A DNA stretch of 64,000 nucleotides. Source: Yoonia rosea. Its GTDB lineage: Bacteria; Pseudomonadota; Alphaproteobacteria; Rhodobacterales; Rhodobacteraceae. Position numbers and translations under genes: made by a program. The notes below the pieces were generated by a model. The model ran no database searches. It was not told the DNA's origin and worked only from the letters and a program-made list of their open reading frames with translations. The stretch lies in contig NZ_FTPR01000001.1 of the NCBI RefSeq assembly GCF_900156505.1, positions 248,001 through 312,000 on the forward strand, given 5' to 3'. Every line of letters begins with the position of its first letter. Within the stretch, counting starts at the first letter, position 1. Shown one piece after another: positions 25,693 through 34,291 of this stretch.

Positions 25693-26990
25693 CCGATTTT
25701 TTCAAGGGCATTCCCGCCATTACCTACGAAGGCCCGTCGACAGACAATGATTTTGCCTTCCGCCACTATAACCCCGACGAGATCGTGATGGGTAAGGCGA
25801 TGAAAGATCATCTGCGGTTTGCGGCCGCCTATTGGCATTCCTTTGCATGGCCCGGTGGCGACCCGTTCGGTGGACAGACCTTTGATCGTCCATGGTTTGG
25901 CGACACGATGGATGCTGCGCGGATGAAGGCCGATGTGGCCTTCGAGATGTTCCAGATCCTTGGCGTGCCGTATTTCTGCTTCCACGACGCTGATGTGCGG
26001 CCCGAAGGGGCGAGCTTTGCCGAGAGTACAAAGAACCTTGAGGCCATCGTCGATTACTTTGCCGAGAAGATGGAGGCGACCGGCGTCAAGCTCCTCTGGG
26101 GCACGGCGAACCTCTTTTCGCACCGCCGTTTCATGGCGGGGGCTGCCACGAACCCTGACCCTGATGTATTCGCCTACTCAGCGGCCACCATTAAGACCTG
26201 CATGGATGCGACCATGAAACTTGGTGGTGAAAACTACGTCCTTTGGGGCGGGCGGGAAGGCTATGAGACGCTGCTGAACACCGACATGGGCCGCGAACGC
26301 CAGCAGGCGGGGGCCATGTTGCAGATGGTCGTGGATTACAAACACAAGATGGGCTTCAAAGGCGCGATCCTGATCGAGCCAAAGCCGCAGGAACCGACCA
26401 AGCATCAGTATGATTATGATGTGGCGACAGTCTATGGCTTCCTGAAAGACTTTGGTCTTGAGGGCGAAGTGCAGATGAATATCGAGCAGGGCCATGCCAT
26501 TCTGGCGGGCCATTCTTTTGAACATGAACTGGCCCTGGCGCGCGAATTGGGGATTTTCGGGTCCATCGATATGAACCGAAATGATTACCAGTCCGGTTGG
26601 GACACCGACCAGTTTCCCAACAATGTGCCTGAAATGGCTTTAGCCTATTACGAAGTGCTGCGCGCCGGTGGTTTCATCACAGGTGGGACGAACTTTGACG
26701 CCAAACTGCGCCGGCAGTCGCTGGATGCAGAGGATCTGATCCTCGCGCATGTCGGCGGGATGGATGCCTGTGCGGCGGGCCTGAAGGCGGCCGCCGCGAT
26801 GTTGGAGGACGGCAAACTCGAGGCTGCGCGCAAGGCCCGTTATGCAGGTTGGGACACGGCCGAAGGCAAGGCGCTGCTGGCCAGTGATCTGGACAGCATC
26901 ACGGCCAAGGTGCAGGCCGAGGGCATCAACCCCGAACCCCGTTCCGGCCGTCAGGAGCGGTTGGAAAATCTGGTGAACCGCTACCTGTGA
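25689..26990 (+). CDS. xylA: Xylose isomerase
   Basis: This 433-residue metal-dependent isomerase interconverts D-xylose and D-xylulose. Motifs include the catalytic His region [11 protein letters not shown] and [13 protein letters not shown], the [16 protein letters not shown] block, the metal-binding [17 protein letters not shown] and [18 protein letters not shown]. Full-length for class II XylA. Last gene of the xylose operon; a GC-rich stem-loop follows. Confidence 0.96.
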   Translation: MTDFFKGIPAITYEGPSTDNDFAFRHYNPDEIVMGKAMKDHLRFAAAYWHSFAWPGGDPFGGQTFDRPWFGDTMDAARMKADVAFEMFQILGVPYFCFHDADVRPEGASFAESTKNLEAIVDYFAEKMEATGVKLLWGTANLFSHRRFMAGAATNPDPDVFAYSAATIKTCMDATMKLGGENYVLWGGREGYETLLNTDMGRERQQAGAMLQMVVDYKHKMGFKGAILIEPKPQEPTKHQYDYDVATVYGFLKDFGLEGEVQMNIEQGHAILAGHSFEHELALARELGIFGSIDMNRNDYQSGWDTDQFPNNVPEMALAYYEVLRAGGFITGGTNFDAKLRRQSLDAEDLILAHVGGMDACAAGLKAAAAMLEDGKLEAARKARYAGWDTAEGKALLASDLDSITAKVQAEGINPEPRSGRQERLENLVNRYL

Positions 26991-27004
26991 TCCCGCGCTC
27001 TTGT

Positions 27005-27042
27005 GCCGCCCGCCGCCCGTGCCTAACGTGGCTGCGGGTGGC
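27005..27042 (+). terminator. Stem-loop after xylA
   Basis: GCCGCCCGCCGCC pairs with GGCTGCGGGTGGC (one mismatch, one wobble) around a 12-base loop. No U tract follows, so intrinsic termination is uncertain. It may act as a partial terminator or mRNA-stabilising hairpin between xylA and the next operon. Confidence 0.5.
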
Positions 27043-27056
27043 AGAGGTGTAACAGC

Positions 27057-28010
27057 GTGATCGGCACAATCTTCAGGACTTTCGGGCGCAGATACATGGA
27101 CGTGTCATTGCGTGCTGGTGCCGATTATGTCGTGCGGATTGTTGAGCGTCCGGGGCTGTGGATGGAGGACGCGGCCCTTGCCGCGCTGAGCGCTGATCTG
27201 CGCCAAGTGGCGGCGCGCACGCTCGATGCGGGCAGCCTGACTTATGGCGTGTTTTCAGGGGATAAGTCGCGGATGGAAGCGGTGATCATCACGCTGGTTT
27301 CCCGCCGCGATGGCACCCCCGTTGCATTCAACGCGCTGGCGGTGATGGCGTTGGATACCGCCCCTCACCCGACTGATGTCTTGCATCTTGGTCTGGTTAT
27401 GGTGGACCCCGACGAGCGATCCAAGAACCTGTCATGGGTGCTTTATGGCCTGACTTGTTTTTTGATCTTTTTCCGCCGCCAGTTCCGCCCTGTCTGGGTG
27501 TCCAACGTCACGCAAGTCCCCGCTGTCGTCGGCATGGTCAGCGAGATGTTTTCCGATGTCTGGCCCAGCCCGAACAAGGGGCGACGCACGCTGACCCATC
27601 TGCTGTTGGCGCGCGAGATCATGGCCACCCAGCGGCATATCTTCGGTGTGGGCGCAGATGCGGGCTTTGATGAACAGCGCTTTGTCATTACCGATGCCTA
27701 CACAGGCGGGTCCGATGATCTGAAAAAGACATGGGAGAGCGCGCCCAAGCACCGCGATGCGCGCTATAACGCTTTTTGCCAAGAGGCACTGGACTACACC
27801 CGTGGCGATGATGTGCTGCAATTGGGACAGATGGATGTGGCCGCGATGCGCACATACCTGACACGCGAAGTGCCGAAATCTGCGGTGATCGGATTGCTGC
27901 TGACAGGTGGGATCGTGGCGCTCAGACGAATTGTTCTGCCAGCGATCCATTGGGCGGATAGCACGCAGGAATGGGGGCACCTGCGCCCTTACATGCGGCG
28001 CAACAGATGA
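27057..28010 (+). CDS. Conserved hypothetical protein (317 aa)
   Basis: No family recognised. The protein starts at GTG 27057 or at ATG 27096 (MDVSLRAGADYVVRI). It has a mixed alpha/beta N-terminal half with strand-like repeats (VAFNALAVMALD, LHLGLVMVDPDERSKNLSW) faintly reminiscent of an acetyltransferase fold. A hydrophobic patch (YGLTCFLIFFRRQF) follows. Near the C-terminus is one probable membrane segment (SAVIGLLLTGGIVALRRIV). Its stop overlaps the next start (ATGA), so it belongs to an operon with a membrane protein and glycerate kinase. Function unknown. Confidence 0.7.
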   Translation: MIGTIFRTFGRRYMDVSLRAGADYVVRIVERPGLWMEDAALAALSADLRQVAARTLDAGSLTYGVFSGDKSRMEAVIITLVSRRDGTPVAFNALAVMALDTAPHPTDVLHLGLVMVDPDERSKNLSWVLYGLTCFLIFFRRQFRPVWVSNVTQVPAVVGMVSEMFSDVWPSPNKGRRTLTHLLLAREIMATQRHIFGVGADAGFDEQRFVITDAYTGGSDDLKKTWESAPKHRDARYNAFCQEALDYTRGDDVLQLGQMDVAAMRTYLTREVPKSAVIGLLLTGGIVALRRIVLPAIHWADSTQEWGHLRPYMRRNR

Positions 28011-29218
28011 TTGCTGCCGCCACGATCATGATGCAGCTTTTCCTGTCTGCGGCGGCGTTGACCGGGCTCTTTGTGTTGCAAACCGTGCTGACGCGCCGTG
28101 ACCGCGATGATCCGATCAACTGGCGCTTTCTGTTCGGTGTACGGGTCACGATGGTGCTTTTTGCGGGGCGCGCGTTGATGATACTCACCGGAATTGAGGC
28201 GTTTCGTATTCTCACCCTGCTTGGGGCCGCAATCATCCCTTTGGCGGTCTTGATCCTGACCGAGGGCTTGTTGCGCCGCCACGCGCCGCCATTGGTGAAG
28301 GCGGTGATCGGGGGCGGGGCGGTGGTCTTTGCGGTATCTTCCTTGTGGTATTCAGGGAGCATTGATCCCGCAAGGCTGTTTGCGCTGTTGGGGTTTCAGC
28401 TATTAGGCTTCGTGTTGTCGGGGTGGCTGATCATACGTCGTGACAAGGCCTCTCTATCAGTCACCGAAAACGCGATGGTCGTGCGTTTGGGGCTGTCGTT
28501 GATCCTGTTCATACCGCTTGCGGCAGGTGATTTTCTGCTGCTTTCCGTTGGGTTGCCGATCCAGTTTTCGGCGCTGGGGGTACTGATCCTGTGTTGGTTG
28601 GCCATCGGATTAGGGCGTCCACATATCGGGCATCGCGCAACGCTTGCGAACCTTGGCGTGATGGTTGCGGCGGCCTGTGGCGTGGGGGCGATGATCGCCA
28701 CTTTCGCACAGATGGGGCGTGATGGATATCTGCTTTCTATTGCCGCGATCATGACGACGCTCTTTGTCGTGGCGATCCTGAATGATGCGCGCGCGCTGCG
28801 TCTGGAAGAGCAGAGCGTTGGTCTGTTGCGCCAACTCGTGATGGCCCGCACCGATGATCCGATGACATTCTTGCGCGATCTGCAAGACCATCCGCTTGTG
28901 GAAGGCGCGGTTGTCGTCAGCGAAGAAAGCCTCCAGGGGTTGCAGGATGATGTGCTGGACCGGATTTTCGCAGTTGCCCCCGTTTTGCGCCGGAGTGATC
29001 CACCGGTGTTGGGGCCGGTCGCTGATGATCATATCGCCTATCTGTTCGCGCGCTATTCTGCGACCCATGTGATGTTGGCGGCTTCGCGCCCCAGGGTGCT
29101 GGTCGCATTGGCGATGCCTTCGCTTGGCGCGTCGCCTTCGGCAGAGCTGGAATTGCAGGTGGTGCAGCGGATGGCGGGTTTGATCGCCATGAGGAAAGGG
29201 GATCGCGATGAAGGATGA
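28007..29218 (+). CDS. Polytopic membrane protein with cytoplasmic C-terminal domain, unknown
   Basis: This 403-residue protein has about eight hydrophobic helices in its first 260 residues. Examples are LFLSAAALTGLFVLQTVL, TLLGAAIIPLAVLILTEGLL and LIAMI-like segments further on. A soluble tail of about 140 residues follows (RLEEQSVGLLRQLVMARTDD onward). The arrangement recalls membrane sensor proteins, but no kinase or other catalytic motif is visible. It overlaps its upstream neighbour by 4 bases and glycerate kinase by 11, so all three are one operon. No family name can be supported. Confidence 0.75.
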   Translation: MIAAATIMMQLFLSAAALTGLFVLQTVLTRRDRDDPINWRFLFGVRVTMVLFAGRALMILTGIEAFRILTLLGAAIIPLAVLILTEGLLRRHAPPLVKAVIGGGAVVFAVSSLWYSGSIDPARLFALLGFQLLGFVLSGWLIIRRDKASLSVTENAMVVRLGLSLILFIPLAAGDFLLLSVGLPIQFSALGVLILCWLAIGLGRPHIGHRATLANLGVMVAAACGVGAMIATFAQMGRDGYLLSIAAIMTTLFVVAILNDARALRLEEQSVGLLRQLVMARTDDPMTFLRDLQDHPLVEGAVVVSEESLQGLQDDVLDRIFAVAPVLRRSDPPVLGPVADDHIAYLFARYSATHVMLAASRPRVLVALAMPSLGASPSAELELQVVQRMAGLIAMRKGDRDEG

Positions 29219-30395
29219 CCGCGCAGAGGTGTTGCGGATTTTTCAGGCGGGCGTGAAGGCGGCCGATCCGTATCTGGCCGTTTCGGAGGCTTTGGAAGAT
29301 GTGCCTGCCCCTGCCTTGATCGTCGCGGTGGGCAAGGCGGCACGTTCGATGGCCAGGGCGGCCTTGGTGCGGTTTGCAGGTGTGAAATGCCTCGTTGTGA
29401 CGAACTATGAGAATGCCAGTGATCTGGATGGGGCAGTGGTGATGGCAGCGGGGCATCCCGTACCCGATGAACACGGCGCAGCGGCGGCGAAGGCCGTGAT
29501 CGCAGCCTTGGATGCGGTGGACGGCCCAGTGCTGGCGCTGATATCGGGGGGTGGGTCAGCTCTCTTACCTGCCCCCGCAGGGGCGCTGACCCTCGCGGAT
29601 AAAGCACGGGTGAATGACCTTTTGCTGGGATCAGGACTTGATATCGTGGCGATGAATCTGATCCGCCAGCAATTGTCTGACCTGAAAGGTGGCGGGTTTC
29701 TGCGCCATGCGACCCCTTCAAAAGTGACGGCGCTCATCCTGTCAGATGTGATCGGTGATGATCTTTCGGCCATTGCGAGCGGTCCGACGGTTGGACCGAT
29801 CGGGACAGCCGGGCAGGCAATGGCTTTGTTGCAGGCGCATGGGTTGTGGGAGGACCTGCCAGAGGTCGTGCGTGATCATCTACGTCAGGCAGTACCGCCC
29901 GCGCCATTGCCGGAGGCCCGCAACATATTGGTGGGGTCGAACGGGAAAAGCGTGGCAGCGATGCAAGATGCAGCCCCCGAAGCCCACGTGATTGCGACAC
30001 CCATCATCGGTGATGTGGCGGATGCAGCGCGGATCATTTGCGATCAGGCCGTTGTCGGCACGACCGTTTGGGGTGGCGAAACCACCGTCGTTTTGCGCGG
30101 TACGGGACGCGGTGGACGTAATCAGGAACTGGCGTTGCGGATCGCGCAAGAGGCTGCGCTGCGCGGCTGGACAGACTGGACCTGCCTGCAAGCGGGCAGT
30201 GATGGCCGTGACGGGCCGACCGATGCAGCGGGTGCTCTTGTTGATCAAGACACGCTTGCCAAGATCGCTGATCTGGACAGGCTGCTGGCAAATAACGACA
30301 GCTATGCCGCGCTGAATGCGGCGGGTGATCTTCTGATAACAGATGCGACCGGCACCAACGTGGCTGATCTCGGGGTGATGATCCGGCGGAGCTAG
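29208..30395 (+). CDS. gckA: Glycerate 2-kinase (DUF4147/MOFRL type)
   Basis: This 395-residue class II glycerate kinase has an N-terminal DUF4147 domain (ALIVAVGKAARSMARAAL, AAGHPVPDEHG, LALISGGGSALLPAP) and a C-terminal MOFRL domain (GGETTVVLRGTGRGGRNQEL, AGSDGRDGPTDAAGA). It phosphorylates D-glycerate to 2-phosphoglycerate, linking hydroxypyruvate, tartronate or serine-cycle intermediates to glycolysis. It is also known as TtuD. It is last in a three-gene operon with two unknown genes. Family certain; symbol by analogy. Confidence 0.9.
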   Translation: MKDDRAEVLRIFQAGVKAADPYLAVSEALEDVPAPALIVAVGKAARSMARAALVRFAGVKCLVVTNYENASDLDGAVVMAAGHPVPDEHGAAAAKAVIAALDAVDGPVLALISGGGSALLPAPAGALTLADKARVNDLLLGSGLDIVAMNLIRQQLSDLKGGGFLRHATPSKVTALILSDVIGDDLSAIASGPTVGPIGTAGQAMALLQAHGLWEDLPEVVRDHLRQAVPPAPLPEARNILVGSNGKSVAAMQDAAPEAHVIATPIIGDVADAARIICDQAVVGTTVWGGETTVVLRGTGRGGRNQELALRIAQEAALRGWTDWTCLQAGSDGRDGPTDAAGALVDQDTLAKIADLDRLLANNDSYAALNAAGDLLITDATGTNVADLGVMIRRS

Positions 30396-30409
30396 GCCCC
30401 CCATGGCGG

Positions 30410-30450
30410 TGTCGGAGCCTCCGGCGGGGATATTTTGAGGCCAATAATAA
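30410..30450. repeat. Rhodobacteraceae-type intergenic palindromic element
   Basis: GAGCCTCCGGCGGGGATATT followed by TTGAGGCCAATAATAACA resembles the GC-palindrome-plus-ATATTT element scattered between genes in Roseobacter-group genomes, recognised from memory. It lies in the 70-base gap between convergent gckA and the second MauG-type gene, where a terminator role is plausible. Confidence 0.5.
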
Positions 30451-30465
30451 CAGGGTGTTGTGAAT

Positions 30466-31767
30466 TCAATCGACGGGTAGGCCGCTGGGGACGGTGTCAG
30501 GGCGGCCCATCGGGCGGGTATGGGCGGTTTCGCCGGTCAGCGCGTTCAGGAAGGCGATGAGGTCTGTGATTTCGGTGTCGGTCAAAGCAATGGGGCGCAT
30601 GTCGATCGCGGCGGATTGACGGGCCAGTTCCAAACGGTCCTGGCGGATCGCGAAGTCAGCTGCGGCGAGCCAGGGCACTTCAGGCAGGTTGGCCTGTGCC
30701 GGTGTCCACGCCGCACCCGTGCCAATGGGGTCGGCGTGGTGGCGGATGATACCGTCCAATGTGGCATAGGCACCGTTGTGGCCGTAGGGCGCGGTCAGGG
30801 CCACATTGCGCAATGAGGGCGTCCTGAATTTATAGGCATCCTGTGGCAGGTTGGTTTCGGCCATACGGCCTACATCGCGTGAAATCTGGTCCCAGGGCCG
30901 CGTGCGCCCCGGGCCGAAGGCGGGCAGGCCGAGCGCATGGAAACTCTGATCAGTAAAAAGCGGCCCCGCGTGACAGGATGCGCAGCGACCCGTGAAGAAA
31001 AGTTGACGGCCCCGTTCGGCGTCCTCGGGCAGTGGCGTGCCCGCGAGCCATTTGTCGTAGGAACTATCGTAGGATTGCCATTCGCTGATGATGAAAGCGC
31101 CCAAAGCATTGCCGATTTCCACGATGGTCACATCAGCGGGTTCTTCAATGTGGTCAAAGGCTTGGACGAACATGCTCCCATAGGCAGGGATCGTACGCAC
31201 CCGTTTGGCGATGATGGGCCAGGCTACATCAATCCGGTCATGAGTGGCGCCTGCGATTTCGTTTTCGCGGGGGTTTCCGGCCATTTCGAATTGCGACACC
31301 ATGGGAAAAAGTGCCTGTGCAGCCACGAGGTTATCAAGGCCCGCCGGCAGCCATTCCTCGGCGGGGGAATCGTAGCCGTTGCCGTAGATCTCCGAGCGCG
31401 TCAGACGGCCGTCATGGAACAGCGTTTCAATGTCATTGTGTCCGAGATTCCAAAGGCTTGGTGCATTTCGGGGAATGCGTTTGCGGATCGCATCAGGGCC
31501 GGATCCGGCCGTGCGTTCGGGGCCAACGCCAACGCCGCCCTCGCCAATCCCGAGCGAGAGGCCGTCACCGCCTGCGTGATCGTGGTGGTGACAGGTCCCG
31601 CAGGAGATATTCTTGTTTCCTGACAGTATCTTATCGTAGAAAAGCAACTGCCCGATGCGGGCTTGATCCGGGTCAACCTGGATGTAATCATCAGGGTCTA
31701 TCCCCTGTGCCGTCGCCAGACTGGCCCCCAGAAAGAGCCAAAGGACCGCTGTATGGAACGCGTACAC
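30466..31767 (-). CDS. MauG/di-haem cytochrome c peroxidase-family protein 2
   Basis: This is a periplasmic protein of 433 residues. The GTG start at 31767 gives a good signal peptide (AFHTAVLWLFLGASLATAQG), and no other start codon gives one. Haem motifs are CGTCH (ISCGTCHHHDHAGG) and CASCH (GRCASCHAGPLFTD). Blocks IGQLLFYDKILSGNKNISC and FRTPSLRNVALTAPYGHNG match the copy at 16821-18131, so the two are paralogues. The first codons overlap the divergent Sel1 gene's start by 15 bases. The neighbouring Tat peptide and HPrK-PqqD genes make a protein-modifying role worth considering, though unproven. Confidence 0.85.
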   Translation of the reverse strand: MYAFHTAVLWLFLGASLATAQGIDPDDYIQVDPDQARIGQLLFYDKILSGNKNISCGTCHHHDHAGGDGLSLGIGEGGVGVGPERTAGSGPDAIRKRIPRNAPSLWNLGHNDIETLFHDGRLTRSEIYGNGYDSPAEEWLPAGLDNLVAAQALFPMVSQFEMAGNPRENEIAGATHDRIDVAWPIIAKRVRTIPAYGSMFVQAFDHIEEPADVTIVEIGNALGAFIISEWQSYDSSYDKWLAGTPLPEDAERGRQLFFTGRCASCHAGPLFTDQSFHALGLPAFGPGRTRPWDQISRDVGRMAETNLPQDAYKFRTPSLRNVALTAPYGHNGAYATLDGIIRHHADPIGTGAAWTPAQANLPEVPWLAAADFAIRQDRLELARQSAAIDMRPIALTDTEITDLIAFLNALTGETAHTRPMGRPDTVPSGLPVD

Positions 31768-32253
31768 AACCTGTACACAACCTGTACCTACATTTGTGCA
31801 GCCGTGTTGTTTTTTGCGGCACCTGCGCAGGCCGATATGGAAGTGGCGCGCGATCTGATGGAGGCGGGCGACTATGCCGAGGCGCGCGCGCTCTTTGAGG
31901 TTTATGCGCGGTCCGGCAACGCCGAGGCTGAAGAGTTGATCGGTGTCATGTACGCGCTTGGCCTGGGTGTTGCGCGCGACGATGAACGGGCGTTCGAGTG
32001 GTATCTGCGGGCATCTTTGAAAGGGCATCCTGGCGCACAATCCGGCTTGGGGTGGTACTATGAAGTGGGCCGGGGCATTCCCGCGCCTGATATGGTGAGA
32101 GCGTATCTTTGGTACGCATTATCGGCAATAGGCGGGGACCCTGATGCGCTGGATTCGCTGGAGTTGATCACCCCGCGCCTGACGCCGGAAGAACGCGCGC
32201 GGGCAGAGGTGCTGATTGATGACTACAAAGGCTGGATGTATCCGTTTCGCTGA
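31753..32253 (+). CDS. Exported Sel1-like repeat protein
   Basis: This 166-residue protein has a probable signal peptide (about residues 1-27, ending FFAAPAQA). Sel1/TPR-like helical repeats follow (DYAEARALFEVYARSGNAEA, LGLGVARDDERAFEWYLRAS, HPGAQSGLGWYYEVGRGI). Such repeats mediate protein-protein contacts. The ATG at 31753 lies inside the 5' end of the divergent MauG-type gene, in a tandem ACAACCTGTAC repeat. A later ATG at 31834 would avoid the overlap but lose the signal peptide. The 237 bases downstream, to the Tat peptide gene, hold nothing recognisable. Confidence 0.8.
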   Translation: MERVHNLYTTCTYICAAVLFFAAPAQADMEVARDLMEAGDYAEARALFEVYARSGNAEAEELIGVMYALGLGVARDDERAFEWYLRASLKGHPGAQSGLGWYYEVGRGIPAPDMVRAYLWYALSAIGGDPDALDSLELITPRLTPEERARAEVLIDDYKGWMYPFR

Positions 32254-32490
32254 ATAGGTGAATATTTCCCAATAAAAACGGGATTTGTGTTTATATTCAG
32301 TCGGGCAAAGACAATGAAAACCTGCGTATACCTTCGGTTTATTTCTGTGTTCTAAACCTTTGCTCGATTGAGAGACCGGGTGTCTTGGGGCCAATGTCGT
32401 CTTATTCACCTGCCGCATGTATGCGGCGACACCTTCAACCAAGGTACGTAAGACCGTATCAAAGGACACAAAAAAGAAAGACTGGATACG

Positions 32491-32838
32491 ATGACAGATA
32501 AGACAACCGCAGTTTCACGCCGTCAGCTTTTGACCCGCATCGGCGGTCTGGCCGCCGCTGCCTATACGGTGCCTGCATTTACAACGATGTCGATGGCACA
32601 CGCCTCGGATGGGGCTTCTGCAGCATCCGCTAACAGCCCGGCAAGCTCACCAAGCGAGCCAAGCGCACCAAGCGAGCCAAGCGCACCGAGCGAGCCAAGC
32701 GCACCAAGCACACCAAGCACACCCAGCACGCCAAGCACTCCGAGTGCGATCAGCGGTCCTTCGGACGCAACCGATCCCGGTTCCTGCGGCGAGTCGGGCG
32801 GTACCTGGAATTGGTCAAATAGTTCTTGTAACTCTTGA
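32491..32838 (+). CDS. Tat-signal Ser-Pro-repeat peptide, possible modification substrate
   Basis: This 115-residue protein starts with a twin-arginine signal (TAVSRRQLLTRIGGLAAAAY) ending near MAHAS. A low-complexity region of PSEPSA then PSTPST triplets covers residues 53-85. A compact C-terminus follows with two cysteines and two tryptophans (CGESGGTWNWSNSSCNS). No enzyme motif is seen. The next gene on the same strand is an HPr-kinase-like/PqqD fusion whose family modifies or chaperones peptides, so the Ser/Thr-rich repeat or the Cys/Trp tail may be the target; that is inference. Its Shine-Dalgarno is AAGAAAGA. Confidence 0.75.
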   Translation: MTDKTTAVSRRQLLTRIGGLAAAAYTVPAFTTMSMAHASDGASAASANSPASSPSEPSAPSEPSAPSEPSAPSTPSTPSTPSTPSAISGPSDATDPGSCGESGGTWNWSNSSCNS

Positions 32839-32935
32839 TAGCGGGTTACGTTGTTCCAGGTCGGTGATCTGATGCTTTTGCACCGTTCAGTTGATGAACA
32901 CGGTGACGTGGTCCCTTTGCAGGGGCTGCGTCCTT

Positions 32936-34180
32936 ATGGATAAAACTGCGGAGGTTTGTTTGAACTTCGCCGGTTTGGATGCGCCTCTAAGGGTTGCGCA
33001 GCCCGATGTGGTCCGCCCCTTGCTTGATCCTGTCATAGGCGGATGGCCCTTTTCGGCGGTGCCATGCGCTGATCTGCATGCCAAGCCTGCCTTCGCCACC
33101 CTTCGTCCGCGTGACGCCAAAAAATGGCGTCTTGAAGCCCCACTTGCTGGCAAGCCGGCGGCCGATCATAACCCTGTGAATGCGATCTGTGATCTTGTGG
33201 TTGAAATGTCGTGGGAACGCCTGCGCAGCCGCCCTGATCTTTTGTGCTTGCATGCCGCAGCGTTGACGTTTGATGACCGCCTTGTGATTTTTCCCAATGC
33301 CCGCCGTGCCGGCAAAAGCCTTTTATCCGCGACGTTGGCACACGCGGGGCATGAGGTGTTTTCGGATGATTTTGTGCCGCTGGCTGTTGACCCGCAAAGC
33401 GGTGTCATCAGTGGCATGGCCAACGGGATCGCGCCGCGTTTGCGCATGCCTTTGCCGGATAATCTCTCTGCCACATTGGACAGTTGGATCATGGACCGGA
33501 TTGCCGTGCGGAATAAGCAATACGGGTATCTGACGGGCATTGATTTGCCGCAATCGGGCACCGTGGCGCCGGTGGGGGCCATTGTTGTGCTTGAGGGCGA
33601 TCCGACAATGACGGCGCCTGCGTCATTGACCCCTGTCACCCAAGAAGAGGCGATGGCCTCGCTGGTCACACAGAATTTTGGCCGTCAGGTGCATGCCGGG
33701 GCCATTTTGCGGGTCGCGGATGCGCTCACCCGCACGGTGCCTGTATTACGGTTGCGCTATAACAGGGTTGAGGACGCAGCGGCGCTTTTGCATGAGACCC
33801 CGCTCTTGCGTGATCTGCCTGCGGCGCAGATGGCCAAGGCCGATTTATCTGGCACCTTGCCGCTGGCGCCGCTGGACCTTCCGGATGTGGTAGTGGACAG
33901 GCCGGTTGATCTTGATGGCTATTTTGCAAAACTGCCGGACTTTACAGCCCTAGAGACCGGCACAGCGATGTATCTTGCCGACGGCGACGGGTTCGCGATC
34001 CATCGGTTGAACTCTGTCTCTGCAATCATTTGGACACTGCTGGATGAGGGGCTGACCGGGGCCGAGATGGTTGAGGTCATGCAGGGATTATACGTTGAAA
34101 TCTCTGAGGAACAGCTGCGAGCAGATGTTGCGGGCGCATTGGCGTTCATGTGGCAACAACGGCTCATCGCGCCGTCCTGA
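32936..34180 (+). CDS. HPr-kinase-like domain fused to PqqD-like domain
   Basis: This 414-residue cytoplasmic protein has an N-terminal HprK-related domain. Its P-loop-like motif is FPNARRAGKSLLSATLAH, and SDDFVPLAV resembles the Asp pair of HPr kinases. The last ~85 residues read as a PqqD-type peptide-recognition domain (FAIHRLNSVSAIIWTLLDEG, MQGLYVEISEEQLRADVAGA, QQRLIAPS). Separate HprK-related and PqqD-related proteins occur in the HPr-rel-A gene sets; here they are one chain. The glycines usual before the P-loop Lys are partly replaced by Ala/Arg. Start 32936 is preferred, with an AGGGG site; ATG 32894 is an alternative. A bidirectional terminator follows. Confidence 0.78.
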   Translation: MDKTAEVCLNFAGLDAPLRVAQPDVVRPLLDPVIGGWPFSAVPCADLHAKPAFATLRPRDAKKWRLEAPLAGKPAADHNPVNAICDLVVEMSWERLRSRPDLLCLHAAALTFDDRLVIFPNARRAGKSLLSATLAHAGHEVFSDDFVPLAVDPQSGVISGMANGIAPRLRMPLPDNLSATLDSWIMDRIAVRNKQYGYLTGIDLPQSGTVAPVGAIVVLEGDPTMTAPASLTPVTQEEAMASLVTQNFGRQVHAGAILRVADALTRTVPVLRLRYNRVEDAAALLHETPLLRDLPAAQMAKADLSGTLPLAPLDLPDVVVDRPVDLDGYFAKLPDFTALETGTAMYLADGDGFAIHRLNSVSAIIWTLLDEGLTGAEMVEVMQGLYVEISEEQLRADVAGALAFMWQQRLIAPS

Positions 34181-34242
34181 CCCCGCTTGGCGGGGGCTTG
34201 GTGCAGGACATATATTAAACCTGTCTGTCTGCCCCATCCAAC

Positions 34243-34275
34243 AAAAAAGGCCGCCCTGAAGGAGCGGCCTTTTGT
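34243..34275. terminator. Bidirectional terminator between convergent genes
   Basis: AAAAGGCCGC pairs with GCGGCCTTTT around a short loop (CCTGAAGGA). It has an A tract on one side and a T tract on the other, so it can terminate both the HPrK-PqqD gene and the convergent TRAP operon. Confidence 0.88.
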
Positions 34276-34291
34276 CTTTGTGTAAGGACCC

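Noticed and set aside
32640..32750. Tandem repeat inside the Tat peptide gene considered as a CRISPR-like or satellite array
   Set aside because: The period matches codons (PSEPSA/PSTPST) within an open frame with a Tat leader, so it is a protein repeat.
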